DNA of 64,000 nt from CAZHCA01 sp964530825 (lineage in GTDB: Bacteria; Bacteroidota; Bacteroidia; Chitinophagales; Saprospiraceae): NCBI GenBank assembly GCA_964530825.1, contig CAZHCA010000008.1:62001-126000 (forward strand). The letters are read 5' to 3'. Position numbers and translations under genes: made by a program. Below, in pieces: positions 1 through 9,088 of this stretch. Within the stretch, counting starts at the first letter, position 1; each line of letters begins with the position of its first letter. The notes beneath the pieces are model-generated. The model had not been told where the DNA came from. It did no database searches and saw only the letters and a program-made list of their open reading frames with translations.

Positions 1-658
1 CCGATTTGTTGACGTTGCGTTTAAGGTAGGTCAGGATGCCGGCCGCGAACGGGCTGTTTTCACCCGGCTGTCCGTCGGCCACCGTCTCAGTGCGCCCCGA
101 GGCGATAATCCGGCGGGAGCGGAAGCGCTCGTCTACGATGGTGCTGCGCTTTTTCACTACCAGTGTGCCTGAGAAGCAGGAGTCGACGACGACCAGGGTG
201 TGGTGGGTGTCGATGGCATTCACCTTCTTGATGATATTGGAGTTGGAAATGAACCGATCCTCGACGTCGCGGCGGGCATCAACGGGCACCCAGTATCCTT
301 CATCGAATTCTTCGTCGTAGTGGCCGTGTCCGGAGTAGTAGATGATCAGGTTGTCATGGGGTGTGATTTTGCGCTTCAGCTCCCGCAGCTTTTCGTAAAT
401 TTTGCCTTCCGTGGCATCTTCGTCGAGCAACAGGATCACCTCATCTTTTTCAAACTGGTACTGGCGCGTAAGCACCTCGGCCAAGTCTTTGATATCTTTG
501 ACGGCGTTGTGCAACGGGTCCCAGTGCTGGTAGTGATCGACGCCGATCGCCAGTAGGTAGTTCTTTCCTTTGGGTGCGGAAGTGGTGTCTTGCGGATTCG
601 GCAATTGCACGCCTCTTTCCATGAGGTTGGTTTTTGTAGCCTTCCTCAAGGTAAGCAT
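1..658 (-). CDS. Caspase-like (peptidase C14) protein, C-terminus beyond window
   Basis: This minus-strand reading frame is open through the left edge, so only its first 219 codons are visible. It reads as a caspase-fold cysteine protease. A first strand (NYLLAIGVDHY, about residues 33-43) is followed by the catalytic His in YYSGHG (His111) and the catalytic Cys in VVVDSCFSG (Cys161), with the spacing usual for C14 p20 domains. No signal peptide is seen, so it is probably cytoplasmic or the N-terminal module of a larger protein. The ATG at 658 is preferred; an in-frame ATG at 622 is possible. It begins 41 bases after fbp on the same strand and may be co-transcribed. The domain call is firm; substrate and role are unknown. 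Confidence 0.85.
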   Translation of the reverse strand, partial: MLTLRKATKTNLMERGVQLPNPQDTTSAPKGKNYLLAIGVDHYQHWDPLHNAVKDIKDLAEVLTRQYQFEKDEVILLLDEDATEGKIYEKLRELKRKITPHDNLIIYYSGHGHYDEEFDEGYWVPVDARRDVEDRFISNSNIIKKVNAIDTHHTLVVVDSCFSGTLVVKKRSTIVDERFRSRRIIASGRTETVADGQPGENSPFAAGILTYLKRNVNKS

Positions 659-698
659 TTTTGTACAGCGGGTAAACCCCGCCCGGGCCAAGATTCCA

Positions 699-1715
699 CT
701 AATTAAAAGACGGCTCGGCGCTGTAGCGCTCTACAAAAGCTTTCATCTCGTCGACCATTCCCGGTGAGCCGATCGCGATCGTGGATCGCTGGTGCAGATG
801 GGATACATCTTGCTCCAGGATGCGCTTGAGCTGGCAGGAAATGCTGTGCCCACCAGCTTGCTCAACGATATACGACAAGGGATTACACTCGTAAACCAGG
901 CGCAATTTTCCCAGTGGATACTTGCGCGTATTGGGATACAGGAAAATCCCGCCCTGGAACAATATCCGGTGGATATCCGAGACCATAGACCCGATGTAGC
1001 GCAAACGCAGATTGAGATCGGAGCAATGGTCGATATAGCGGCGCATTTCTACATCGAATTTCAGGTAGTAGCCCTGATTGACCGAATAGTAATTCCCCCG
1101 GTCCGGAATCTGAATATCGGTATGCGAAAGGCAGAACTCTCCGATAGAGGGGTCAAGGGTGAACCCGTTCACCCCGCGTCCGGTAGTGTAGACCAGCAAG
1201 GTGGAGGTACCGTAGAGCACATAGCCGGCGGCCACCAGTTCGGTGCCTTTTTGAATGAAGTCCTCCAATTGGCAGGGGCCATCCGGTGAGCTTACCCGCC
1301 GGTAAATCCCGAAAATGGTACCCACCGATACATTTACGTCGATGTTAGACGAACCGTCGAGCGGGTCAAACACAACGACGTATTTCGACGTTTTGGACGC
1401 TACCGAAGGTATGGGGATAAAATCTTCGTTTTCCTCACTGGCCACTCCGCAGCACTCACCGCTATTTTTCAGGCAATCGATAAATTTATCGTTGGCGTAC
1501 AGGTCGAGCTTCTGCACCTGCTCGCCCGAGGCATTCTGGTTGGCATCGGCCACGCCGAGGATATTGACCAGGCCGGCTTTGTTGACCTCGCGGTTTACGA
1601 TCTTGGCAGCTACGCCGATATCGCGCAGCAGACTCGTGAGCTCCCCGGAGGCGTATGGGAAATCTTTTTGTCGTCGGATAATGAATTCGTCGAGCGTAAC
1701 GATACGGTTGTTCAT
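699..1715 (-). CDS. fbp: Fructose-1,6-bisphosphatase class I
   Basis: Hydrolyses fructose-1,6-bisphosphate to fructose-6-phosphate in gluconeogenesis; cytoplasmic. The 338-residue product is of normal class I length. The metal-binding signature VVFDPLDGSSNID, the preceding acidic SEENED segment and the C-terminal NPLSYIVEQAGG block are all present. The ATG at 1715 (MNNRIVTLDEF) is chosen over a TTG three codons upstream because the class I fold starts right there. A caspase-like gene follows 41 bases downstream. Nothing looks damaged. Confidence 0.96.
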   Translation of the reverse strand: MNNRIVTLDEFIIRRQKDFPYASGELTSLLRDIGVAAKIVNREVNKAGLVNILGVADANQNASGEQVQKLDLYANDKFIDCLKNSGECCGVASEENEDFIPIPSVASKTSKYVVVFDPLDGSSNIDVNVSVGTIFGIYRRVSSPDGPCQLEDFIQKGTELVAAGYVLYGTSTLLVYTTGRGVNGFTLDPSIGEFCLSHTDIQIPDRGNYYSVNQGYYLKFDVEMRRYIDHCSDLNLRLRYIGSMVSDIHRILFQGGIFLYPNTRKYPLGKLRLVYECNPLSYIVEQAGGHSISCQLKRILEQDVSHLHQRSTIAIGSPGMVDEMKAFVERYSAEPSFN

Positions 1716-2037
1716 GTCCAGCAATTAAAGAGCGAATAATTTGGTTTGAATGCTGTTGGATTCGGACAAATAGATGGGAATTTTAACGGTTACATTCAAT
1801 ATAGCGTATTTTACGCATTTGAGAAACCGTAGCGGGGTGTTCGTTTCGGGTATTTCATACCGGCTTAAACCTAATCTAGAACCACCATCCTGTTTTTAGA
1901 GAACAGACGGTAGCTGTATCAGATGGATGCGGGGACCGCTGTAATTTGTCAAGCCCGTGATTTTTAGGGACCGTCGGCGGCTAGTACCCAGATGGACTTC
2001 TCCGAAACGACCAATATTACGAATCAGGCTTACGCAC
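1716..2037. other. Intergenic stretch between fbp and the OmpA-family gene
   Basis: About 320 bases between the fbp start and the stop of the OmpA/TSP3 gene, both on the minus strand. It should hold the fbp promoter and the 3' end of the OmpA transcript. A short inverted repeat (GGTAT-TTC-ATACC near 1850) is too weak to call as a terminator. I see no convincing gene, tRNA or strong hairpin. Confidence 0.5.
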
Positions 2038-3801
2038 CTATTTCGAGAGTTCGAACTCCACCCGACGGTTAATTTCCCGGCCCTGTGGGGTATCGTTTTC
2101 GGCAATGGGTTTTTCTTCGCCAAAGCCTTCGTAGGTAATGCGATCGGGATCGATACCCCGCTCGATCAAGTATTCGTAGCAAGCTTTAGCGCGTTGCTCC
2201 GATAACTGTTTATTGTAGCGGGCGCTACCCGAATTATCGGTATGACCCATGATGCGCAGGGAGCGGTCCGGGTTTTTTTCCATGATGGTCCGCACCTGAT
2301 CCAACAAGATAAAAGAGGACTCGTCGAGCACTGTGCTGTTGGTTTCGAAGAGAATTTTTTGTCCGCGCAGGTCGAGAACGGTACTTTCTTCGGACAGTTC
2401 CGGACAGCCGCTGGTCGCCGGTGGGCCGGCCAGGGTGGGGCATTCATCCTCATTATCGGCTACGCCGTCCTCATCGCGGTCGGGGCAACCCTGGGTCGCT
2501 TCGGTACCGCGGAAGTTAGGGCAGCGGTCGCGGCTGTCGATGATACCGTCGCCATCCGTATCGGTACGGTCGGGGCACCCATTGAGGCTAGGAATGCCCG
2601 CCTCATCGGGGCATTCGTCTTCATTATCGTAAAGGCCATCGCCATCCGTATCGGGGCATCCTTCGGGGCCGGGAGCATCGGGACAAGGGTCATCGCCATC
2701 GGGGATGCTATCGCCGTCACGGTCGGGGCACCCGCCTAGCTCGATCAGGCCGGCTACTGTGGGGCACAAATCATCTTTATCGGCTACACCGTCGTCGTCC
2801 TGGTCGGGATAGGGGCATCCCTCGTTTTCGAGGGGGCCGGCTTTGTCGGCACAGGCGTCGTCGGGGTCGGCAATACCATCGTTATCGCTATCGGGGCATC
2901 CTTTGAGTTCAGGCAGGCCGGCGACTTCGGGGCATTGATCGAATACATCACCTAATCCGTCGCCGTCTGCGTCGGCCGGTAGTACATCGGAGGGCGAGGT
3001 CACCCCCAGCGAATAGGTGATAAAGGCGCCCCCCATAGCATACCAATCATTATTTTCTCCCTGTACGGATCCATCGAGCTCATCCGAATTGGTTGGGCGC
3101 ACCCCAAAATCAACACCGGCGGTCCAGTTGCGGTGGAAATCGACTTTTAAACCTACGCCCAGAGGAAAAGCCAGGTAAGAGCCCGGATCTGTCGGTACCG
3201 TTTCTGTATTGCCATCGTTATCTACAATTTTGACCTCTGGGTCGACCAAGACCCCGCCGAAGCCGGCAAAAACGTAAGGCGACCAGCGCGTACGGAACCG
3301 GTCTTCGATCAGCTTGCCGGTCGGATCAAAAACACTCAGGTTGCCAAATTTATCGTACACCATGCGGTTGCCGGCTGAGTCTAACCCAACGAAGTAGCCC
3401 TGCTGAGGGGTCAGTGGATTACCGTATTGATCGTAAACGGCCTCGGTGGTTCGCTTATTGAAAACAAAAGCCTGAGCCGTTTCATCATAAAGGGTTAGTT
3501 TGCGTTGGTTGAAGGGGTGCCACTCTACGACCAGAGATAACTCGGTAATGGAGCTTTCGAAGGATTCATTGCCGACCTCACCCTCCAGATTGCCGAAAAT
3601 AAAGTTGGTTCGGGCTGCAAAAGCAGGGCTAAACTGGTAGCGACCAATAATGCCGTAAGCCGGGCTGAAGGGGCCAATATCTCCGTCTATGAGGTCGCCA
3701 CTCAGGCTGGCAGCTCCTAGAAATCCGCCGACTTCCAGCCGCTGGGCGCAGAGTGATCCCGCCAGCAAAAGGGCAATTAGGATAAACAGTTGTTTCATCA
3801 T
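2038..3801 (-). CDS. Outer-membrane beta-barrel/TSP3-repeat/OmpA-domain protein
   Basis: A 587-residue envelope protein. It has a signal peptide (MMKQLFILIALLLAGSLCAQ), an N-terminal beta-barrel-like region (about 20-275), seven calcium-binding thrombospondin type-3 repeats of the form DxDxDGxxDxxDxC (about 278-470), and a C-terminal OmpA peptidoglycan-binding domain with the LRIMGHTDNSG and LSEQRAKA motifs. Proteins of this architecture are common in Bacteroidota and link the outer membrane to peptidoglycan. The repeats make the DNA between about 2440 and 2990 locally repetitive. It is monocistronic as far as can be seen, with bshB1 divergent upstream. Confidence 0.9.
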   Translation of the reverse strand: MMKQLFILIALLLAGSLCAQRLEVGGFLGAASLSGDLIDGDIGPFSPAYGIIGRYQFSPAFAARTNFIFGNLEGEVGNESFESSITELSLVVEWHPFNQRKLTLYDETAQAFVFNKRTTEAVYDQYGNPLTPQQGYFVGLDSAGNRMVYDKFGNLSVFDPTGKLIEDRFRTRWSPYVFAGFGGVLVDPEVKIVDNDGNTETVPTDPGSYLAFPLGVGLKVDFHRNWTAGVDFGVRPTNSDELDGSVQGENNDWYAMGGAFITYSLGVTSPSDVLPADADGDGLGDVFDQCPEVAGLPELKGCPDSDNDGIADPDDACADKAGPLENEGCPYPDQDDDGVADKDDLCPTVAGLIELGGCPDRDGDSIPDGDDPCPDAPGPEGCPDTDGDGLYDNEDECPDEAGIPSLNGCPDRTDTDGDGIIDSRDRCPNFRGTEATQGCPDRDEDGVADNEDECPTLAGPPATSGCPELSEESTVLDLRGQKILFETNSTVLDESSFILLDQVRTIMEKNPDRSLRIMGHTDNSGSARYNKQLSEQRAKACYEYLIERGIDPDRITYEGFGEEKPIAENDTPQGREINRRVEFELSK

Positions 3802-4000
3802 GGCATAAAGGGTTAACGTTTGGTTGAATAGGGCCGGAGAAGGCCTAGTGGCAATGAAAAGGGGTAGATCTTATTGCAGGGTAAAATAGCGATAAATTGA
3901 GGAGATTCCAAGCAGGTCTTTTTTTGCTCCTTATGGGAGAAAGGTTACCGGCAAGTGCTTAATGACTTGTTAAACGAAGGATAAAGCGTATTTTTCGGGC

Positions 4001-4732
4001 ATGAAAGTAGATATCCTTGCATTCGGTGTTCACCCCGACGATATCGAACTGAGTTGCAGCGGTACATTACTGGCGCATATTGCCCAGGGGTATTCCGTGG
4101 GCCTCTGCGACCTTACCCGGGGTGAACTCGGCACGCGCGGCACCCCGGAAATACGCGACCAGGAAGCCGCTGAGGCGGGCCGAATGATGGGGGCGGCTTT
4201 TCGAGTAAACCTGGGCATGGCGGATGGTTTTTTCCGCAATACATCCGAGAACGTCCGGGCAATTGTTCAGGTTATTCGCACCCATCAGCCTACGATTATA
4301 CTGGCCAATTCTGTGTCGGACCGCCACCCCGACCATGGCCGGGCCGCTCAATTGGTGCGCGAGGCAGCGTTTTATGCCGGGCTGATAAAAATTGAAACCC
4401 AAGGACCCGACGGGAATACCCAGGATCGCTGGCGACCGGTGGCAGTATATCACTACATTCAGGACTACAACCTTACCCCGGACTTCATTGTCGACATATC
4501 CGGCTATATCGATCGCAAGATGGAACTCGTGCTGGCCTTTCGGAGCCAGTTTTACCAGGATGCCGATGACACCTATGCGCGAGAGTTGGATACGCCTATT
4601 TCTTCCAGGGGGTTCCTCGATTTCCTACGCGCCAAAGCTGCCACATATGGTCGAACGGCAGGATTTGATTATGGCGAAGGTTTTGTAGCCGCCCGGACGC
4701 CCGGAGTGACCGATTTGATGCACCTGGCCTGA
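4001..4732 (+). CDS. bshB1: Bacillithiol biosynthesis deacetylase BshB1
   Basis: Zn-dependent deacetylase of the PIG-L/LmbE family, predicted to remove the acetyl group from GlcNAc-malate during bacillithiol synthesis in the cytoplasm. Evidence is the N-terminal metal motif GVHPDD (His11, Asp13, Asp14), the second motif DRHPDHGRA near residue 108, the DLTRGELGTRG segment typical of BshB1, and a length of 243 residues. Its stop lies one base from the stop of the convergent gene 4734-5126, so no terminator space exists between them. BshA and BshC are not in the window. Confidence 0.93.
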   Translation: MKVDILAFGVHPDDIELSCSGTLLAHIAQGYSVGLCDLTRGELGTRGTPEIRDQEAAEAGRMMGAAFRVNLGMADGFFRNTSENVRAIVQVIRTHQPTIILANSVSDRHPDHGRAAQLVREAAFYAGLIKIETQGPDGNTQDRWRPVAVYHYIQDYNLTPDFIVDISGYIDRKMELVLAFRSQFYQDADDTYARELDTPISSRGFLDFLRAKAATYGRTAGFDYGEGFVAARTPGVTDLMHLA

Positions 4733-4733
4733 T

Positions 4734-5126
4734 TCATTTACCCTCTAGGGCTTCGGTGTACTGGACTTCGCCAAGGCGGAATTTAATGGGGAAACGGGTC
4801 ACTTTTTCCAGTTGTATCTCCAGACGGCAGAAAAAGGCGAGCTGATCGACGTACTGCCGGCTGAACCAGGATGAATCGGTTGCCGATAAAAAACGAGTCG
4901 ACCCTGCTAAGCGGTCGCTCCCGGTTTGGTGGAGCCCAGGCAAAGATGCCTGCAGGTAGCGGTTATGGATCATACTCGGGGCGACCGGCAAGAGGGGATC
5001 CCTACTTTCGCTTCGCAATTCCGGAATCGATTTGCCGGTAATTGCCCATGCGGGTTGCTGGGCGAGCAGGCTGGTGCCCAACAGACAAAAGATCGATACG
5101 ACGAACCATCCCAGCCAATTACCCAT
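4734..5126 (-). CDS. Small exported protein of unknown function
   Basis: A 130-residue product starting with a clear signal peptide (MGNWLGWFVVSIFCLLGTSLLAQQ), so probably periplasmic or surface-exposed. No family recognised; the mature part is short, with one pair of Trp/Phe-rich segments and no metal or catalytic motif. A longer open frame extends upstream to 5288, but the signal peptide begins at the ATG at 5126, which is chosen. This ATG overlaps the last 8 bases of the RNA methyltransferase gene, suggesting translational coupling. It may be specific to this lineage. Confidence 0.7.
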   Translation of the reverse strand: MGNWLGWFVVSIFCLLGTSLLAQQPAWAITGKSIPELRSESRDPLLPVAPSMIHNRYLQASLPGLHQTGSDRLAGSTRFLSATDSSWFSRQYVDQLAFFCRLEIQLEKVTRFPIKFRLGEVQYTEALEGK

Positions 5127-6270
5127 TCGATTGCTTTTTTGCTTTCTTACTTCCCTGATAAAGTTTAAACCCGTGAAATTTACAGGGAATGGCGCCATTG
5201 TACAAATGTAGTTTACGGGATGTCCGTAAGCCGACCTGTTTGAGGGCAGTCTGGTGGCCCGAAAAGATCCAGGCCTGGTAGCCCGCAAAGTGTTGTTTCA
5301 ACTGGTCGCCAATATGTTGGTAGAAAGCTTCGATATCCTGCTCTGGCATGCGCTCGTCATAAGGCGGATTCATGATGATCCAACCGGGGGGAACATCCGG
5401 TTGCAGATCTTCGAATGCCCGCTGCTCAATATTGACCCATTGATCTAATTGGGCGTGGTCCCGATTTTCCCGGGCGATTTGCACAGCGCGTCGGTCGCGA
5501 TCGTAGCCCAGAATGGGAAAACCCGGGTCGTGCCGGCGGGCCAGCATATCTTTTCGTACAGTGCTCCAGCGACCGGCATTGTATTCGGGCCATTGCATGA
5601 AGCCGAATTTCTTCCATTGCCACTGGGGCGGGATATTCCGCGCCATCAAAGCAGCTTCGATGAGCAGGGTTCCCGATCCACACATCGGATCAATAAATGT
5701 CCGGTCAGCGGGCCATCCGGACAAGGCGATCAGGCCGGCCGCCAGTACCTCATTCAACGGTGCGCTAACCTTGCGCTGCCGGTAGCCGCGCTTGTGCAGG
5801 GAGTCGCCGGAACTATCGAGCGAAATGGTGACCTGATCCTCCTGGACGTGTACGTGCAGGCGCAGGTCGGGGTTGTCTACATCAACGCTGGGTCGCTGAC
5901 CGAAGTGCGCACGAAATTGATCGGCAATGGCGTCTTTCGTTTTCAGGGCCACGTATTTGTCATGGTTAAAAAAACGGGAGTTGACGGTGGCGTCGATCGC
6001 AAAGGTTTGGCGGAGTCGAAGATAGGGCCGCCAGTCGACCTCTTGTACGAGGCGATACAGCCCTTTTTCATGGCGGGCTGTTCCGTAGTGCAAAGGACGC
6101 AGCACGCGCAAGGCGGTACGAAGCCCCAAATTGGCGCGGTACACAAAATCCAGATCACCCCGGCACTGGACCATGCGCCGTCCGGGACGGATATCTTTAC
6201 CCCCCAATCGCCGAATCTCTTCGGCGAGGACTGGCTCCAGTTGCGCAAAGGTTTTTATCGTAAGTTCCAA
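5119..6270 (-). CDS. THUMP-domain RNA N2-guanine methyltransferase (RlmL/YpsC family)
   Basis: SAM-dependent methyltransferase of 383 residues, predicted to modify a guanine N2 in 23S rRNA (the N-terminal half of RlmKL does m2G2445). It has an N-terminal ferredoxin-like/THUMP region (about 1-160), the SAM-binding motif DPMCGSGTLLIEA and the catalytic NPPY motif (IMNPPYDERM). The frame starts with TTG at 6270; the only nearby ATG belongs to the upstream gene's tail and is followed by a stop. It starts 14 bases after the acyl-CoA dehydrogenase gene, so they likely share a transcript. Exact target base is inferred from family only. Confidence 0.9.
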   Translation of the reverse strand: MELTIKTFAQLEPVLAEEIRRLGGKDIRPGRRMVQCRGDLDFVYRANLGLRTALRVLRPLHYGTARHEKGLYRLVQEVDWRPYLRLRQTFAIDATVNSRFFNHDKYVALKTKDAIADQFRAHFGQRPSVDVDNPDLRLHVHVQEDQVTISLDSSGDSLHKRGYRQRKVSAPLNEVLAAGLIALSGWPADRTFIDPMCGSGTLLIEAALMARNIPPQWQWKKFGFMQWPEYNAGRWSTVRKDMLARRHDPGFPILGYDRDRRAVQIARENRDHAQLDQWVNIEQRAFEDLQPDVPPGWIIMNPPYDERMPEQDIEAFYQHIGDQLKQHFAGYQAWIFSGHQTALKQVGLRTSRKLHLYNGAIPCKFHGFKLYQGSKKAKKQSNG

Positions 6271-6283
6271 AGAGGTTCGTTTT

Positions 6284-8002
6284 TTACGGCATAGTCCAGC
6301 CCATCAAGCTTTCAACGATGGCGCGGCTGTTGGGCCGACGCATGTTCAGGGCAGCGGGTCGGAGTGTTCCGGTTAAGAATCGGATGGCCGGTTCGGTCCA
6401 GACCCGGCTCGTATCGTCGCTGTAGTGGTACATCAGCGCAATCTGGTAGATGCGGGTCAAGTACCCGAACAGGGGCGCTGCCGTAGACTCTGAGACCTCC
6501 CGTTCTTGGTCCGGCAATTGAGCGATCAGGCTCTTTATGTTCTGGAGCAAGGATACGAAGAAATGCCGGTCCTTTTGGTCGGCAGCGGTCAGCATTTGCC
6601 GGATGTCCTTAATGATTGCGTCCAGGCCGTCGGATTTTTGGGTCGCGCGCAGCATGTCGAGGACAATAATGTTGCCAGCTCCTTCCCAGATAGGCAACAC
6701 CATGGCATCGCGCATGAGTTTAGGGAGTACGCCATCTTCAATATAGCCCATGCCCCCCATCAGCTCCATACATTCCCGAATGACATAAACACCGGTTTCA
6801 GCGCTCGATTTCTTTACCATGGGTGTCAGGAGGCGCAGTCGGTGGCGGGCTGTTTCATCACCGCCGTCGGCCTGGTCGAGCGTTTCGATGGTCCGCCAGG
6901 TCAGGTAGGTTTCGGCCAGAGAGCGGGCGCCGATTTCGGTTAGTTTATCCCGGATAAGGGCGTGTTCGAGGGCTGATTTACCGAACGTCCGGCGGTAGGT
7001 CAGGAACTGGTAAGCTTCGACCAGCGCACGTCGCATGGCCGCAGTGGCCGCCACGGCATTATACAAGCGGGAGAGGTTGATCATGTCGGTCATAATACGG
7101 AACCCATTGCCCTCATCGCCCACCCGCTTACCCAGAGTTTTCTGGAGCAGGATCTCGGCGCTGGCCATAGAGCGCACGCCCAGCTTGTCTTTCAGACGTA
7201 CGATATGCATCGGGTTGCGCCTACCGTCGGGGAGGTTCGGCTCGATCAGGAAGATAGAAAGCCCGCGGGTACCCGGTCTGCTGTTTTCGGTGCGCGCCAG
7301 TGCAAAAATGATTTCTGCATTAGCGTTACTGCAGAACCACTTTTCACCGGTAAGGCGATAATATCCATCGCGATTGGGCGTGGCCATCACCAGGTTGGCG
7401 CCCACATCGGAGCCGCCGGCCTTTTCGGTTAAAAACATGGCGCCGGTGTACAGCTGCCGGTGATCCTGCGTGTAAATGCGGGGCAGCAATCGCTCGCGGT
7501 CTGAATCGGTACAGTACCGGTCGATGAGCCGTGCGGCGCCGTCGGTCATGCAGAGGGGGCAATAGAGGCCGCTTTCGCTCATGGCATAGAGAAAGCCCGG
7601 TCCGAACCCCATCCGGTGGCGCTCCTCTCCGAAGCGCTGGCGCAGCTCTGGGGCCCATTTGACATAAAACATTCCGGAATCTACAGCGATGCGCGTGAGC
7701 GCCTCGTAAGCCGGGTGGAAGTGGATCTCGTCGATGTCTTCGCCCAGCCAGTTGCGCTTCACCAGGGTAGGGCCGTTTTTATCGGCTGCTAAAGAGAGGG
7801 CGTTCATCGGCCCGGCAGCTTGTTCGCCAGTAAAGTGCAAATAGTCCTGCAAAAACGACAGGCCTTCCTGACTGAGGAGGCGCCACAGCAAGTGCTGCAA
7901 GATGCGATCGCTCCGGTAAAAGTTGGTGCTGGGCCGGTAGTCGCCCGACAAGACCTGATTTTTTTGTTGCGTTTGGTATTCGGCTTCCATGGTGGTCGTC
8001 AT
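6284..8002 (-). CDS. AidB-like acyl-CoA dehydrogenase
   Basis: A 572-residue flavoprotein of the acyl-CoA dehydrogenase family. Central signatures are present: the FAD/substrate segment TGAMFLTEKAGGSDVG, the EKWFCSNANAE strand, and the helical C-terminal domain with RRTFGKSALEHALIRDKL. The large N-terminal extension (about 1-160) and VIRECMELMGGMGYIEDG resemble the AidB/E. coli-type subgroup rather than short-chain enzymes. It probably oxidises an acyl-CoA; AidB itself is linked to the alkylation response, so function is uncertain. A carboxylase beta subunit typical of leucine degradation lies two genes upstream. Confidence 0.88.
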   Translation of the reverse strand: MTTTMEAEYQTQQKNQVLSGDYRPSTNFYRSDRILQHLLWRLLSQEGLSFLQDYLHFTGEQAAGPMNALSLAADKNGPTLVKRNWLGEDIDEIHFHPAYEALTRIAVDSGMFYVKWAPELRQRFGEERHRMGFGPGFLYAMSESGLYCPLCMTDGAARLIDRYCTDSDRERLLPRIYTQDHRQLYTGAMFLTEKAGGSDVGANLVMATPNRDGYYRLTGEKWFCSNANAEIIFALARTENSRPGTRGLSIFLIEPNLPDGRRNPMHIVRLKDKLGVRSMASAEILLQKTLGKRVGDEGNGFRIMTDMINLSRLYNAVAATAAMRRALVEAYQFLTYRRTFGKSALEHALIRDKLTEIGARSLAETYLTWRTIETLDQADGGDETARHRLRLLTPMVKKSSAETGVYVIRECMELMGGMGYIEDGVLPKLMRDAMVLPIWEGAGNIIVLDMLRATQKSDGLDAIIKDIRQMLTAADQKDRHFFVSLLQNIKSLIAQLPDQEREVSESTAAPLFGYLTRIYQIALMYHYSDDTSRVWTEPAIRFLTGTLRPAALNMRRPNSRAIVESLMGWTMP

Positions 8003-8008
8003 TTGTTG

Positions 8009-9043
8009 CTAATCTTGGCTTTGCGCTTCCTTCCAAGAACCGCGTAATTGGATCTGTATACTGTCTTTGGGTCGGTTTTTTTGCTTTTTTACGCGGGTAC
8101 GCAGCTGCCAGGAGCGCAGGCCTAAAGCCGCCAGCTCCTGATTCAATACTTTTTCTATTTGTCTACCCCGATCTTTGTCGTCGGTGTGAATGATCAATTT
8201 AGCCTCTAAATTCGGAAAAGCAAAGAGCGCCTCGGTCAGGGCAAATAAAGCCGGATTGGCGTAGTGCAGCGTGCCCTGTTTGCGGTAGAAGGTTGCTTTT
8301 GGAAAAAAGGTCGGAGCGACCAATTCCAGGTTTTGGAAGAAAGTCTGCAGACTGCTTTCCAACTGTTCTTTTGACTGAGTAAATAATTTGGGTATCTGCT
8401 CGACCTGCGGGCGTTGGGCGCTTGGCGGTAGTTGCAGAATCGGGCTTACGCCATCGACGAGTAGATTGCCGCCGTAGGGCTTTGCGTTTTCTTTGAAATA
8501 GGCTTCCAAAAAGAGGTAATCAATTTGCGTTTGGGGGTGCAGGGTGAATTCGTAGACTTGCCAGTCGGGGTGGTCGACGGTTGGGCTGCGGGCTAGCAGT
8601 GCTTCCTCTTCGCAGTGCCGTTGGCCGCCCCATATTCGCAGGCAGGCCGGCCGGTTGTAGTTCATAGGTTCTTCCGTAATCCGGCTGCGGCTGCGGTAGG
8701 TCTCCGACCGCGCCAGCGCCATACTGATCCAGTACGTTTTGCCTGCCTCCAGGGGGGCGGCTAACTGCTGGCCAAGCCGCTCCCAGGTACCATTATCGCG
8801 AACCACCAGGCCTACGTAAGTGAATCCGTGGAAAGCACGGGTCCGTACGCCAAAGCTGCCTGCTGGGTGAATGTCCGGAGGCGTTTCCAGCGGCGAGCCG
8901 CAAAAATACCACGAAGTCGGCGGGCGGCCGCTTTGAGGCTCATCCTCAAAGGATGGATTACGCAAAGGGTGGACCTCCTCGTTTTGAACAGCGAGCATCC
9001 CGGCCAGCAAAGGCCAGTACCAGCAATACCACGGAAAGCACAT
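8009..9043 (-). CDS. Exported CBM-like protein with degenerate OmpA-like C-terminus
   Basis: A 344-residue protein starting with a short Trp/Cys-rich hydrophobic signal (about 1-19). Residues 25-205 resemble the galactose-binding/CBM jelly-roll modules of Bacteroidota: the NPSFED start, an YWISMALARS strand and a final YLFLEAYF/LLVDGV block. The C-terminal 120 residues recall an OmpA domain, with LIIHTDDKDRGRQIEKVLNQEL in place of the usual GHTD/LSxxRA pattern, but lack the canonical NxxLSxxRA. Role unknown; likely envelope-anchored and sugar- or peptidoglycan-interacting. It ends 6 bases before the acyl-CoA dehydrogenase gene. Confidence 0.7.
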   Translation of the reverse strand: MCFPWYCWYWPLLAGMLAVQNEEVHPLRNPSFEDEPQSGRPPTSWYFCGSPLETPPDIHPAGSFGVRTRAFHGFTYVGLVVRDNGTWERLGQQLAAPLEAGKTYWISMALARSETYRSRSRITEEPMNYNRPACLRIWGGQRHCEEEALLARSPTVDHPDWQVYEFTLHPQTQIDYLFLEAYFKENAKPYGGNLLVDGVSPILQLPPSAQRPQVEQIPKLFTQSKEQLESSLQTFFQNLELVAPTFFPKATFYRKQGTLHYANPALFALTEALFAFPNLEAKLIIHTDDKDRGRQIEKVLNQELAALGLRSWQLRTRVKKQKNRPKDSIQIQLRGSWKEAQSQD

Positions 9044-9088
9044 AGATCAGACGGTTTTCAAAAAAGCAATCAGCGGCGACCGTTCCGG

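Noticed and set aside
2440..2990. Regularly repeated GC-rich units that look like a CRISPR or minisatellite
   Set aside because: They are in-frame codons of seven calcium-binding TSP3 repeats of the OmpA-family protein; units differ and there are no unique spacers.
5449..6294. 281-codon plus-strand ORF opposite the RNA methyltransferase
   Set aside because: Antisense of conserved methyltransferase motifs.
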